Below are positions 1 through 9,326 of a stretch of 64,000 nt of DNA, piece by piece. The position numbers were made by a program, and so were the translations under genes. This DNA comes from Kangiella sp. TOML190 (GTDB lineage: Bacteria > Pseudomonadota > Gammaproteobacteria > Enterobacterales > Kangiellaceae): positions 1,240,001 through 1,304,000 of the forward strand of contig NZ_BQYL01000001.1 in NCBI RefSeq assembly GCF_023706045.1. The letters run 5' to 3'. The stretch's first letter is position 1. Every line of letters begins with the position of its first letter. The notes below the pieces were generated by a model. The model ran no database searches and had not been told where the DNA came from. It saw nothing but the letters and a program-made list of their open reading frames with translations.

Positions 1-1335
1 TACGGTTTTGCCAAGCAGCTGATTGAAAAAGGTTTTGCTTACGTGGATGAATCTTCTGCCGAAGCAATGGCCAAAGCGCGTGGGAATTTCCAAACGCCGG
101 GCACCGAAAGTCCTTACCGTAATCGACCGATTGAGGAAAGTTTGCAGCTGTTTGAGAAAATGCGCGCGGGCGAGTTTGCTGACGGACAAATGGTATTGCG
201 CGCCAAAATCGACATGAGTCATCCCAATATGCTGATGCGCGATCCGGTGTTGTATCGAATCAAAAGAATGCATCATATTAAAACGGGGGATAAATGGTGT
301 ATTTATCCCATGTACGACTTTACCCACTGCATTTCTGATGCGCTGGAATCCATTACCCACTCGCTTTGTACCTTGGAGTTTGAGGTCAACCGTCCTTTGT
401 ATGACTGGGTGCTCGATCATTTAGACATACCAGCACGACCTTATCAGTATGAATTTTCGCGTTTAAATTTAGCTTATACCATTACTTCTAAGCGCAAGCT
501 GACCCAATTGGTTGATGAAAAACTGGTGGATGGGTGGGACGACCCTAGAATGCCAACCATTTCAGGGATGCGCCGTCGCGGTTATACGCCAGCTTCGATC
601 CGCAATTTCTGTAAAGCGGTGGGGATCTCGAAGGTCAATAGCGTGACTGATATGACCTTGCTCGAAGATAATGTGCGGCATGATTTGGATGCTACCGCTG
701 AGCGTCGAATGGCGGTGATGGATCCGATTAAGGTTATCATTACTAATTATCCAGAAGACAAGGAAGAAATGTTGACGGGCAAAAACCATCCAAAAAATGA
801 CGAGATGGGAACGCGAGTTTTACCCTTTAGTCGTGAGCTGTATATCGATCGTGCCGATTATCGGGAAGAAGCCAATAAGAAATATAAACGTCTAGTAAAA
901 GGCGGCGAAGTGCGTTTACGTAATGCTTATGTTATTCGTGCGGATGAGGCAATTTACGATGATAAGGGTGAAATTTTAGCGCTACATTGTACTTATGATG
1001 CGGATACTTTGGGCAAAAATCCCGAAGGGCGTAAAGTGCGCGGTGTTATTCATTGGGTGTCGGCGAAACACGCCAAGCCAGCCTTGATCCGCCTGTATGA
1101 TCGTTTGTTTAAGGTGGATAATCCTGGCGCTATGGATAATTTCTTAGAAGCTTTAAACGAAGATTCCTATAGCGAACAAACCGCAATGGTAGAAGCCAGT
1201 TTGCTCGAAGCGCAGCCGGAAACGCGTTTTCAATTTGAGCGGGAAGGTTATTTTACCGCTGATCGTTATGATCATTCATCCGATAAGCTAGTGTTTAATC
1301 GTACCGTGACTTTACGCAATTCATGGACGGATTAA
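1..1335 (+). CDS. glnS: Glutaminyl-tRNA synthetase, 5' part missing
   Basis: This class I aminoacyl-tRNA synthetase charges tRNA-Gln in the cytoplasm. The reading frame is open from base 1, so the gene begins outside the window and about 445 C-terminal codons are present. Visible family signatures are the tRNA-acceptor-binding stretch [16 protein letters not shown], the KMSKS-type loop ITSKRKL, and the segment [18 protein letters not shown]. The C-terminal beta-barrel anticodon-binding region follows and ends in TLRNSWTD. The HIGH motif lies upstream of the window. A strong hairpin terminator follows the stop codon. Assignment to GlnS rather than GltX rests on the long two-barrel C-terminus and the DDPRMPT block. 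Nothing odd is visible. Confidence 0.95.
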   Translation, partial: YGFAKQLIEKGFAYVDESSAEAMAKARGNFQTPGTESPYRNRPIEESLQLFEKMRAGEFADGQMVLRAKIDMSHPNMLMRDPVLYRIKRMHHIKTGDKWCIYPMYDFTHCISDALESITHSLCTLEFEVNRPLYDWVLDHLDIPARPYQYEFSRLNLAYTITSKRKLTQLVDEKLVDGWDDPRMPTISGMRRRGYTPASIRNFCKAVGISKVNSVTDMTLLEDNVRHDLDATAERRMAVMDPIKVIITNYPEDKEEMLTGKNHPKNDEMGTRVLPFSRELYIDRADYREEANKKYKRLVKGGEVRLRNAYVIRADEAIYDDKGEILALHCTYDADTLGKNPEGRKVRGVIHWVSAKHAKPALIRLYDRLFKVDNPGAMDNFLEALNEDSYSEQTAMVEASLLEAQPETRFQFEREGYFTADRYDHSSDKLVFNRTVTLRNSWTD

Positions 1336-1374
1336 AGCCACCTTTTGAATTGTGCTTAAAGAGCGCAGACAAGA

Positions 1375-1402
1375 AAAAAGCCAATCAAACGATTGGCTTT
1401 TT
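1375..1402 (+). terminator. Rho-independent terminator of glnS
   Basis: The arms AAAAGCCAATC and GATTGGCTTTT surround an AAAC loop and end in a T run, about 40 bases after the glnS stop. Confidence 0.85.
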
Positions 1403-1576
1403 AGTAATTTACAAAACAAAAATCTTTTAGGTTTAGAAATCATGACTAGGGATTTCTAAAGCTTTAGTCAGCTATATTTTATAAAAGTTCACACAATACT
1501 GAAAAAATCTCGTTATGATAAGAAACTTAATGTTTTCGACATTATCTAATTTTTACCTTTCCCATGCGGAGTCATC

Positions 1577-3451
1577 ATGAAAAAACTGTTTAAATGGATT
1601 TTGGGTTTAGTGGCCCTTATCGTTTTAGCGCTAGTCATAACTGGCGGTATAGCTTTCTATTTGTTGGACAGCGATAACTTAAAATCGCGCTTAGTAGCTG
1701 CGGTTAAACAACAAACCAGCGCTGATTTGACTATCCAAGAGGATATTTCGCTAAGCTTCTTCCCTTGGCTCAAGGTTAATACTGGCGGTGTTAAGCTTTC
1801 CAATCCGCAAGGATTTTCCAATAAAACCAACCTCGCCGAAATTGATAAACTTTCTGCCAGTATCAAATTAATGCCGTTATTTAGTGGGCAAATCGAGGTT
1901 GGGGCGATTGAACTGCAAGGCAGTCAATTAAACCTGATCCGAGACCGGAAAGGGCGCTCAAATCTGGATCTAATGCTGACCAATGCGCAGAAATCCGCAC
2001 CGATTGAGCAAGATGACAAGACGAAAAAAGCAAAAGGTGATGAGCAATCGGCAGTCGATCTTAATAGCCTAAGCATAGAGCAGATCGCATTAAGCCGTTT
2101 CGAATTGAATCAATACGATGCGCGTGGAAACTTGACCCAGAATTTCTCACTGGAGAATTTTGCCATTGACCATTTCGCTTTTGACCAATGGACGCCGATC
2201 AGTGCTCAAGGCGTTTTTAATAGTGGTAGTGGCAAAACTAAGGCTAACTGGCAATTAGACACTGAGTTAAAAGTGGCGGCAGGCGCTAAGGCTTTCGAGC
2301 TTAAGAATTTATCAGCAGCCATGACCAATATGAGCAACAAGCTCGAAGAATTGCGCTTAACAGGTCAATCCAAGCTAACGCTAAATCAAAAGGACACTAA
2401 AGTTAGTCACCAAGGGCGTTTAAATCTTGCTGGACAGGATTTTGAGGTGGATCTAAATGCAACTTTTAGCACCTTCAAAGATGTTGCGTTAAGTCTTAAA
2501 ACCGGTGACTGGGATTTAACGCCTTGGTTAGTCGCTGGTGGTGATTCAGGCGCTGAGGCTAAGCCAAGCAGCCCACTAGATACCAAGCCGATAGCCGACT
2601 TTTTAAAGACGGCGAGGTTAAAAGGGCACCTTGAAGTTGCTAATTTGACGATTGATAAGCTCAAGCTTGCTAATGTTTCCGCTGATTTATCCAACAAGGG
2701 AGCGACCCTGTGGTTAAAACCCTTTAAAGCATCGGCATTTAAAGGCAGCTTATCCACTAACGCCAGCGTGAATTTTGCCAGCAAACCATTGGCCTTATCC
2801 TTACAGCCAGCGATGGAGAAGATCGAGATTGGCGATATGATTAGCCAGTTATTTGAGATCAACCGTTTGTCAGGGCTAGGCAGCTTAAATCTGAATATGA
2901 ACACTAAGGGTTTAGAGCTAAAACAAATGCTGGCGAACCTTAACGGTACTGGCTCGGTTAATCTATCCGATGGTGCTTTACTGGGTTTGGATTTGAATAA
3001 GTTGATCCAGTCCGGGATCAGTTTGGATCTATTAAAAGGCGCTAAAGCTTACGATGGCAAAACCAGCTTCGCTAGCTTAAACAGTGACATTAAGGCCAAT
3101 CAAGGCGTGATTGATCTAAACAATCTGGCGCTGACAACCCAGCTATTTGATTTAACTGGCAAAGCGTCCACCAATGCTAACACCGAGTCTATTTCGGGTA
3201 ATTTTAGCTTGCAGCTCAAAGGCAGTCTCAAGCAGTTACTTGAGCAAAAATACCCTCAATTAGCGGGCTCTGATTTACCCTTGGAGTTGAAGGGTAGCTG
3301 GACTGAGCCGCGTCCGAGTATTGACTTTGAGTCCTTGCTTAAGGCTAAATATAAGTCGCAAGTGGATGATAAGATTGAAAAAGAAAAGGACAAGCTTGAA
3401 GATAAACTCAAAGACAAGCTAAAAGATAAACTCAAATTGAAATTTGATTAA
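1577..3451 (+). CDS. AsmA family protein
   Basis: This 624-residue protein is anchored by one N-terminal membrane segment (about residues 6-30) and otherwise lies in the periplasm. AsmA-family proteins are long beta-groove proteins linked to phospholipid transport and outer-membrane homeostasis. The N-terminal AsmA signature (ADLTIQEDISLSFFPWLKVNTGG) is clear, and so is the C-terminal AsmA_2-like part with VNLSDGALLGLDLNKLI. The last 40 residues are unusual: a highly charged Lys/Glu/Asp stretch with repeated KDKL units, probably helical. It stands alone after glnS and has its own upstream space. The DUF4097 gene follows 60 bases later on the same strand and may be co-transcribed. The family call is secure; the exact substrate is unknown. 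Confidence 0.9.
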   Translation: MKKLFKWILGLVALIVLALVITGGIAFYLLDSDNLKSRLVAAVKQQTSADLTIQEDISLSFFPWLKVNTGGVKLSNPQGFSNKTNLAEIDKLSASIKLMPLFSGQIEVGAIELQGSQLNLIRDRKGRSNLDLMLTNAQKSAPIEQDDKTKKAKGDEQSAVDLNSLSIEQIALSRFELNQYDARGNLTQNFSLENFAIDHFAFDQWTPISAQGVFNSGSGKTKANWQLDTELKVAAGAKAFELKNLSAAMTNMSNKLEELRLTGQSKLTLNQKDTKVSHQGRLNLAGQDFEVDLNATFSTFKDVALSLKTGDWDLTPWLVAGGDSGAEAKPSSPLDTKPIADFLKTARLKGHLEVANLTIDKLKLANVSADLSNKGATLWLKPFKASAFKGSLSTNASVNFASKPLALSLQPAMEKIEIGDMISQLFEINRLSGLGSLNLNMNTKGLELKQMLANLNGTGSVNLSDGALLGLDLNKLIQSGISLDLLKGAKAYDGKTSFASLNSDIKANQGVIDLNNLALTTQLFDLTGKASTNANTESISGNFSLQLKGSLKQLLEQKYPQLAGSDLPLELKGSWTEPRPSIDFESLLKAKYKSQVDDKIEKEKDKLEDKLKDKLKDKLKLKFD

Positions 3452-3511
3452 ACCCTTTTTAGATCAGCAGCATCTTATAAGAAACCAATTTAAAACGATA
3501 CTGGATTGATT

Positions 3512-4294
3512 ATGAACAAGATACAACGATTAGGTCTGGGCTTGATTACGGCTAGCGTCTCGACTTTGATGCTGACGGAGGTCGCGTTAGCGGATGTGGA
3601 TGAAAATTTTTCTAAACGCTATCCCTTTGATAATAAAGGAGTTATTAGCGTCGAGAATATTAATGGTAAGATTGAAATCGAAGGTTGGGATGAGGATGAA
3701 ATTTTGCTGGAATACACCATTACGGCAGACGATAAGGATGGCTTAGAGCGGATTAACGTTGATGTGGATGTTTCAGATTCGCGTTTTTCGGTGGATGTGG
3801 ATTTTAGCAGCCAGAAAAAAGGCTGGTTTAGCTGGGGCGGCTCAAGCTCAGGTGAAGTGGAGTTCCGTTTAAAGGTGCCAAGCCAAGCTTTCTTGAAAGG
3901 CATTGATTCCGTCAATGGCAACATCAACATCGAAAAGGTGTTGGGTGAAATTAAAGCCGAAACGGTCAATGGACGGATTGTGATTGAAAATGCAGGCAGT
4001 GACGTATCCACTGATACGGTCAACGGCAATATTAAAATTGTGATGGATCGTTTTAGTGGCAGTCAGCGGATCAAAGGTGAAAGTGTTAATGGTGATATTG
4101 TGGTCTATCTGCCAGCCAATGGTGGCTTCCGTTTAAATGCTGAGACCTTAAATGGCGATTTGGCTAATGATTTTGGGATTGAAGTGGATGAGGGTGAATA
4201 CGTTGGTGCTGAAATGAGTGGGCGTTACAAAGACGGAGACGGTCGCTTAAGTTTCGATACGGTTAATGGTGATATCGAAGTTAAGCAACGTTAA
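3512..4294 (+). CDS. DUF4097-family secreted protein
   Basis: This is a 260-residue exported protein with a signal peptide (about residues 1-28, ending near VALA-DV) and a right-handed beta-helix-like body typical of DUF4097/DUF4098 proteins. The sequence is built on repeated VNGNI/VNGDI/LNGDL turns (SVNGNINI, TVNGRIVI, TVNGNIKI, SVNGDIVV, TLNGDLA, TVNGDIEV), which supports a solenoid. The first ATG at 3512 is preferred to the TTG two codons earlier. The Shine-Dalgarno signal is weak. No enzymatic role is known for the family, which has been described as adhesin-like or envelope-associated. A strong bidirectional terminator separates it from rpoD. Confidence 0.8.
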   Translation: MNKIQRLGLGLITASVSTLMLTEVALADVDENFSKRYPFDNKGVISVENINGKIEIEGWDEDEILLEYTITADDKDGLERINVDVDVSDSRFSVDVDFSSQKKGWFSWGGSSSGEVEFRLKVPSQAFLKGIDSVNGNINIEKVLGEIKAETVNGRIVIENAGSDVSTDTVNGNIKIVMDRFSGSQRIKGESVNGDIVVYLPANGGFRLNAETLNGDLANDFGIEVDEGEYVGAEMSGRYKDGDGRLSFDTVNGDIEVKQR

Positions 4295-4323
4295 GCAGAT
4301 AGCGCTACTGTTCAATACGAATA

Positions 4324-4353
4324 AAAAAGGCTTCCAGTTGGAAGCCTTTTTTT
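4324..4353. terminator. Bidirectional terminator between DUF4097 gene and rpoD
   Basis: The arms AAAGGCTTCC and GGAAGCCTTT enclose AGTT. An A run lies on one side and a T7 run on the other, so it can serve both converging genes. Confidence 0.88.
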
Positions 4354-4363
4354 GTGTTGCTCT

Positions 4364-6205
4364 TTATTCATCTAAGTAAGTGCGTAATTTTTCTGAGCGG
4401 CTGGGGTGGCGCAGTTTACGCAAGGCTTTAGCTTCGATTTGACGAATACGCTCACGCGTTACGTCGAACTGTTTGCCCACTTCTTCTAGCGTATGATCAG
4501 TATTCATATCAATACCAAAGCGCATTCTTAAAACCTTGGCTTCGCGCGCGGTTAGACCAGCTAAAATTTCGTCAGTTACTTCTTTTAAGCTTTCACCGGT
4601 AGCCGCATCCACTGGCGAATCAATGGTAGTGTCTTCGATAAAATCGCCTAAATGTGAATCTTCATCATCACCAATTGGCGTTTCCATCGAAATTGGCTCT
4701 TTGGCGATTTTCAATACTTTGCGGATCTTATCTTCCGGCATTTCCATACGCTCTGCCAATTCTTCAGGCTGTGCTTCGCGGCCCATTTCTTGCAACATTT
4801 GGCGCGAGATACGATTGAGTTTGTTAATGGTTTCGATCATGTGCACTGGAATACGGATAGTTCTGGCTTGATCCGCAATGGAGCGCGTGATGGCCTGACG
4901 GATCCACCAGGTAGCGTAAGTCGAGAATTTGTAACCGCGGCGGTATTCAAACTTATCCACCGCCTTCATCAAGCCGATATTACCTTCTTGGATCAAATCC
5001 AAGAACTGTAAACCACGGTTGGTGTATTTTTTGGCAATTGAGATCACCAAACGCAAGTTAGCTTCCACCATTTCTTTCTTGGCGCGGCGAGCTTTGGCTT
5101 CACCAATCGACATTTCGCGGTTAGCTTCTTTGATCTCCATCACCGAGAGGCGGCAGCTTTCTTCAATAAATTGTAATTTACGCTGAGCCTTGATGATATC
5201 TTCTTCGTATTCAGCAAGCGCTTCGCTGTACTTAGCTTTTTTCTTGATATGGCTAGTAACCCACTCAGGATTGGTTTCAGCACCCGAAAAGCTAGTAATA
5301 AAGGTTTTGCGAGGCATTCTAGAGCGGTTAACCGCCATTCTCATGATGGCTCTTTCTTGCTCACGAATACCTTCCATCTTCAAACGTAAGCTGATCACCA
5401 AGCGATCAAACATGATCGGCGCTAAACGAATTTGCAAGAACTGCTCTTTCATCGCATCCAATTGTTTGATGGCAGATTTGTGAGTGCGGCCATACTTCTC
5501 AACCGCTTTAACGGTTTTGTTGTATTGCTTTTTCAGTTCCTTGAAGCGCTCAGCGGCTTCTTCAGGATCAGGGCCAGTATCGACTTCGGCCTCTTCCTCT
5601 TCATCATCGTCGTCGTCATCGTCCGAGTTCTCTGCTTCGGCTAATTTGGCCGCTTCAGACTCTTCTTGTACAAATTCTTCTTCTTCGCCATCAGTAAAGC
5701 CGGTCAAAATATCGGTCAGGCGAGCTTCTTCATTCTCGTAATATTCGAATTCTTGCAGTAATAAGCGAATGGTGTCCGGATAGTTACCAATCGCCGATAA
5801 TACTTGCTTCAGACCTTCTTCAATACGTTTGGCGATATCGATCTCACCTTCACGAGTGAGCAGCTCAACCGTACCCATTTCGCGCATGTACATGCGCACA
5901 GGGTCGGTAGTGCGGCCAAATTCGCTATCAACGCTAGCTAAGGCCGCTGCCGCTTCTTCAGCAGCTTCTTCGTCGGTCACGGAATCATCATTAAGCACTA
6001 GCTCATCGGCATCAGGCGTGGACTCAAAAACTTGAATCCCCATGTCATTGATCATGCGAATAATGTCTTCAATTTGTTCCGGATCAACAATGTCTGGAGG
6101 TAAGTGATCGTTCACTTCCGCATAGGTCAAATAACCCTGCTCTTTGCCTCGAGCTATCAGTAATTTTAGCTGTGATTGTTGCGATTGAATTGAGTTGTCG
6201 GACAT
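4364..6205 (-). CDS. rpoD: RNA polymerase primary sigma factor RpoD (sigma-70)
   Basis: At 613 residues it matches the usual length of gammaproteobacterial sigma-70. Region 1.1 is at the N-terminus and region 1.2 contains [22 protein letters not shown] long non-conserved region holds an acidic tract ([11 protein letters not shown] near residue 200). Region 2 has [22 protein letters not shown]-type core residues, and region 4 ends in a helix-turn-helix ([22 protein letters not shown]). It recognises housekeeping -35/-10 promoters. It is the last gene of the leftward rpsU-yqeY-dnaG-rpoD cluster, 122 bases after dnaG. That gap is wide enough for an internal promoter, which is common for rpoD in relatives. 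Confidence 0.97.
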   Translation of the reverse strand: MSDNSIQSQQSQLKLLIARGKEQGYLTYAEVNDHLPPDIVDPEQIEDIIRMINDMGIQVFESTPDADELVLNDDSVTDEEAAEEAAAALASVDSEFGRTTDPVRMYMREMGTVELLTREGEIDIAKRIEEGLKQVLSAIGNYPDTIRLLLQEFEYYENEEARLTDILTGFTDGEEEEFVQEESEAAKLAEAENSDDDDDDDEEEEAEVDTGPDPEEAAERFKELKKQYNKTVKAVEKYGRTHKSAIKQLDAMKEQFLQIRLAPIMFDRLVISLRLKMEGIREQERAIMRMAVNRSRMPRKTFITSFSGAETNPEWVTSHIKKKAKYSEALAEYEEDIIKAQRKLQFIEESCRLSVMEIKEANREMSIGEAKARRAKKEMVEANLRLVISIAKKYTNRGLQFLDLIQEGNIGLMKAVDKFEYRRGYKFSTYATWWIRQAITRSIADQARTIRIPVHMIETINKLNRISRQMLQEMGREAQPEELAERMEMPEDKIRKVLKIAKEPISMETPIGDDEDSHLGDFIEDTTIDSPVDAATGESLKEVTDEILAGLTAREAKVLRMRFGIDMNTDHTLEEVGKQFDVTRERIRQIEAKALRKLRHPSRSEKLRTYLDE

Positions 6206-6327
6206 TAAAGTACCTGTACCTTAGTTTCAGTTATGATGATGTTTTCCTGCCCAAAATAAACTGGCGCAAACCCCTAATTATACAGACCTGGCGGGGCTTT
6301 CAGCAAGGATTAGTTGTTACTTTGGGC

Positions 6328-8139
6328 TCAATTATTCTGCCGCTTAGAAAGCAATAAAAGTTGTTGAAACTCGGCTTTTTCGGCAGCGGACAAACCCTCT
6401 TGGCTGGATTTTTGCTGCAAATGATCTAACCTTTGAGTTCGAGCTTCTTGTAACAATGCCTTAAAGCAATCCGCGATTTCTTGCGCTTCATTGCCACGAA
6501 TACGCTCTTCGCGCTCCGTTATGGCAAGCTCCGCTAGGCGCTGATAAAGCTTATCGTCACGCCAAAATTCCAGTAGGGCGCCACTGCTTAAGGTGGGGTT
6601 TTTGTGAATGATTTCAAGCAGTCGATGGAGAATCTTTGGGCCGGCTTGCTCAAGACTCAACAACCAATCAAACTGCTCAACAGCGAGCCCTAATTTAGGG
6701 CTTTGCAATAACAAAGTTATCGCTAACTGTATGCTTTTATTGATTTTTTTTCGACCACTTGCCGTTTTTTGATGTGGGTTAGTAGCATTTTGCGATTGAT
6801 TCGCAGCGCTTTTGTTGGTCGTTGTAGCGACCTGCTGCGGCGAGCCGAGTAGGCTTTCCAGCTTATCGCTATCCAGACCGCTGGTTTGTGCCAAAGCTTG
6901 GGAAAACAATTCCAAATAAATCGGATCGGTGATTTTTTCTAAATAGGGTTTGGCCAGATGCACCAATTGACCACGTCCTGAAACCGACTCCAGATCCACT
7001 TGGTCGCTTAAAAACTTGAGTAAAAAGTCGAAAATCGGCTGGGCAGCCTGAACCAATTGGTTAAATTGCTCTTGACCTACCTTGCGCACCATAGAATCCG
7101 GATCTTCACCATCAGGTAGGAACATCAACTTAATCTCACGACCTTCGCGTAATTGCGGCAAGCCATGCTCTAAGGCTTTCAGGGCGGCAGCACGACCAGC
7201 TTTGTCGCCATCGAAGCATAGGACTAGCTCGCGACTGGTGCGAAATAATTGCTGCAAGTGACTCGCGGTGGTGGCGGTGCCGAGGGTCGCCACCGCATTG
7301 GTAATCCCAAATTGAGCCAAAGCCACTACATCCATATAGCCTTCGACGATTAAAATTCGCGATAAATTTCGGTTGGCTTGACGCGCTTGATAAAGACCAT
7401 AAAGCTCATTGGATTTATGAAAAATAGGCGTTTCAGGCGAGTTTAAATACTTCGGTTCACCATCACCCATAACGCGGCCACCAAAAGCAATCACTCGCCC
7501 ACGTTTGTCTTTAATTGGAAACATGATCCGATCGCGAAACCGATCGTACACTCGCGAGCTGTCGCCTTCTTTTTGGATCAACATACCACAGTCGATTAAT
7601 TGCTGTTTAAGCTTAGGGTTGTTACTAAAGTTGCCAAATAGTTTTTCTAATGAGTCCCAAGCGTCAGGCACATAACCCAAGCCAAATTGTTTTGCGATTT
7701 CACCACTTAACCCCCTGTTTTTTAAGTAGTTTACCGCCTTTTGGCCATTGCTTGTTCGCAGCTGTTGCTGATAGAAGTTAGCGGTTTTAGCCATTAAATC
7801 ATACAATGAATTATCGATCTTAGGACGATTGTCATGGCCTTCTTCGCGCGGCACTTCAAGACCTAAACTGGATGCCAGTTCTTCTACTGCATCGGGAAAC
7901 TCTAAGCGGTCATACTCCATTAAAAAACTAATCGCATTGCCATTCATGCCGCAACCGAAACAATGATAAAACTGTTTGGTCTGGCTAACGTTAAATGAAG
8001 GTGTTTTTTCGCCATGAAAAGGACAGCAGGCTTTGTAATTAGCGCCAGCTTTTTTTAGTGGCACGCGCGAGTCGATCAGATCGACAATATCAATCCGGTT
8101 GAGCAAATCTTGAATAAAGTGTTGAGGGATTAAGCCCAT
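6328..8139 (-). CDS. dnaG: DNA primase DnaG
   Basis: This enzyme synthesises RNA primers for chromosome replication. The 603 residues show an N-terminal CHC2 zinc ribbon (CCPFHGEKTPSFNV followed by YHCFGCG) and the catalytic core. The TOPRIM domain has its invariant glutamate in ILIVEGYMDVVAL and its acidic pair in LVLCFDGDKAGRAA. The C-terminal helicase-binding domain follows. All catalytic residues are intact, which makes this protein a useful in-window reference for the two degenerate TOPRIM proteins at 58630-60228. It sits between yqeY and rpoD in the macromolecular synthesis operon. Confidence 0.97.
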   Translation of the reverse strand: MGLIPQHFIQDLLNRIDIVDLIDSRVPLKKAGANYKACCPFHGEKTPSFNVSQTKQFYHCFGCGMNGNAISFLMEYDRLEFPDAVEELASSLGLEVPREEGHDNRPKIDNSLYDLMAKTANFYQQQLRTSNGQKAVNYLKNRGLSGEIAKQFGLGYVPDAWDSLEKLFGNFSNNPKLKQQLIDCGMLIQKEGDSSRVYDRFRDRIMFPIKDKRGRVIAFGGRVMGDGEPKYLNSPETPIFHKSNELYGLYQARQANRNLSRILIVEGYMDVVALAQFGITNAVATLGTATTASHLQQLFRTSRELVLCFDGDKAGRAAALKALEHGLPQLREGREIKLMFLPDGEDPDSMVRKVGQEQFNQLVQAAQPIFDFLLKFLSDQVDLESVSGRGQLVHLAKPYLEKITDPIYLELFSQALAQTSGLDSDKLESLLGSPQQVATTTNKSAANQSQNATNPHQKTASGRKKINKSIQLAITLLLQSPKLGLAVEQFDWLLSLEQAGPKILHRLLEIIHKNPTLSSGALLEFWRDDKLYQRLAELAITEREERIRGNEAQEIADCFKALLQEARTQRLDHLQQKSSQEGLSAAEKAEFQQLLLLSKRQNN

Positions 8140-8265
8140 TAAAATTTATCTGGAAGTATGCGCGAACAACTTAAGTTGTGGCTATCATAGCAGAGACGGC
8201 TCATAGAGAGCTATTAGAAAAATACCAAATAAATAAGGTGAACGCTGTAGAGATTGGTGTTGATC

Positions 8266-8712
8266 TTAAGACAGACGTGCTTTGATTTTACCACTTACAG
8301 GGCCCATATCGGCACGGCCTTGCAGTTGCGGTTTAAGCATACCCATTACCTTGCCCATATCGCGGATTGATTCAGCGCCCGATTGGGCAATGGCATCGTC
8401 AATCAGTTTATCGATTTCGGCATCGGTTAAGGGTTGGGGGAGAAACTCTTGTAGGACCGCTATTTCTGCATGTTCCACATCCGCCAGCTCTTGGCGACCT
8501 GCTTCTTCATACATTTTTATCGATTCGCGACGCTGTTTAACCATTTTATCCAAAATGGCCAGAATCGCCGTATCATCCAATTCAATGCGTTTATCAACTT
8601 CCACCTGCTTAATTGCAGACAAAGCCAAACGAACGGTGGTCAAACGCGCTTTCTGTTTAGCACGCATGGCCTCTTTCATGGCATTGTTGATAGTCGCTTT
8701 TAGATCCGACAC
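8266..8712 (-). CDS. yqeY: GatB/YqeY domain protein
   Basis: This 148-residue cytoplasmic protein is related to the C-terminal tRNA-binding tail of GatB. The family is often found between rpsU and dnaG, as here, and its cellular role is unsettled. Recognisable features are the N-terminal helix with RAKQKARLTTVRLALSAIKQ, the centre AILDKMVKQRRESIKMYEEAGR, and the tail DMGKVMGMLKPQLQGRADMG. It lies 39 bases after rpsU and 126 bases before dnaG on the same strand, which supports co-transcription. Confidence 0.93.
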   Translation of the reverse strand: MSDLKATINNAMKEAMRAKQKARLTTVRLALSAIKQVEVDKRIELDDTAILAILDKMVKQRRESIKMYEEAGRQELADVEHAEIAVLQEFLPQPLTDAEIDKLIDDAIAQSGAESIRDMGKVMGMLKPQLQGRADMGPVSGKIKARLS

Positions 8713-8751
8713 GGCAATTCCTGCTAGCTTAAGCTATTGAAAAATAAGCTA

Positions 8752-8967
8752 TTAGTACAAGCGAATGCGACGAGCGTTTTCGCGAGACACTTTTTTCGCA
8801 GCACGCTTAACCGCAGCAGCTTTTTCACGCTTACGAACAGATGTTGGCTTCTCGTAGTATTCACGCTTACGAACTTCCGCCAAAATACCTGCTTTTTCAC
8901 ATGAACGCTTGAAGCGACGCAATGCAACGTCAAATGGCTCGTTGTCTTTTACTCTTACGCTTGGCAT
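8752..8967 (-). CDS. rpsU: 30S ribosomal protein S21
   Basis: This is a 71-residue basic ribosomal protein of the small subunit, close to the anti-Shine-Dalgarno end of 16S rRNA and needed for efficient initiation. The sequence is fully typical (starts [21 protein letters not shown], ends ARRIRLY). It is the first gene of the leftward macromolecular synthesis operon. The ATG is preceded by AGGTG at a workable distance. tsaD is divergent on the other side, as in many gammaproteobacteria. Confidence 0.97.
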   Translation of the reverse strand: MPSVRVKDNEPFDVALRRFKRSCEKAGILAEVRKREYYEKPTSVRKREKAAAVKRAAKKVSRENARRIRLY

Positions 8968-9326
8968 TAAAAATCACCTAACCTTTAAATGTTTAAAATA
9001 AATACGTTTTTGATAATAAAATCAAACAGTTACTCTTGATGTATACTAGAGGCAAGCCATACTAAACCCGCTCCTAATACCAAGAGGGCGCAAATTTTAG
9101 CCATTTTTCGATCAAAAAGCAAAGGATCAATGGATAAAAGCCTATGAAATTCCTATTAATTTCATAAATGGCTAAATACTCGCTAAATATGGCTTTCTCT
9201 ATTAAAATCCTCACATCGTCATTCCCGCGTAGGCGGGAATCCTGTTAACTTCAGTGGTAAGCTTTTTAGATTCCCGTTTGCACGGGCGACCGTAGGAAGT
9301 GCCTGCGGTAAATGACGGAATGAATA
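8968..9326. other. rpsU/tsaD divergent intergenic region
   Basis: This 359-base space has no coding potential. It should hold the rpsU operon promoter reading left and the tsaD promoter reading right. A candidate leftward -10 (TATACA on the minus strand) lies at 9040-9045, with only a weak -35 (GGTTTA) 17 bases upstream. The half nearest tsaD is occupied by a palindromic repeat (9217-9317). Confidence 0.5.
9217..9317. repeat. REP/MITE-like palindromic element upstream of tsaD
   Basis: The outer ends are inverted (CGTCATT at the left, AATGACG at the right). Inside is a perfect hairpin, ATTCCCGC and GCGGGAAT around GTAG (9221-9240), and a second one, CCCGT and ACGGG (9273-9286). This is the common bacterial class of ATTCCC...GGGAAT extragenic palindromes. 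It ends 9 bases before the tsaD start codon, so the tsaD ribosome-binding region overlaps or directly abuts it. Confidence 0.7.

Noticed and set aside
5560-5660. Acidic tract in rpoD as a frameshift or repeat expansion artefact
   Set aside because: Sigma-70 proteins commonly carry an acidic stretch in the non-conserved region. The total length equals the usual 613 residues.
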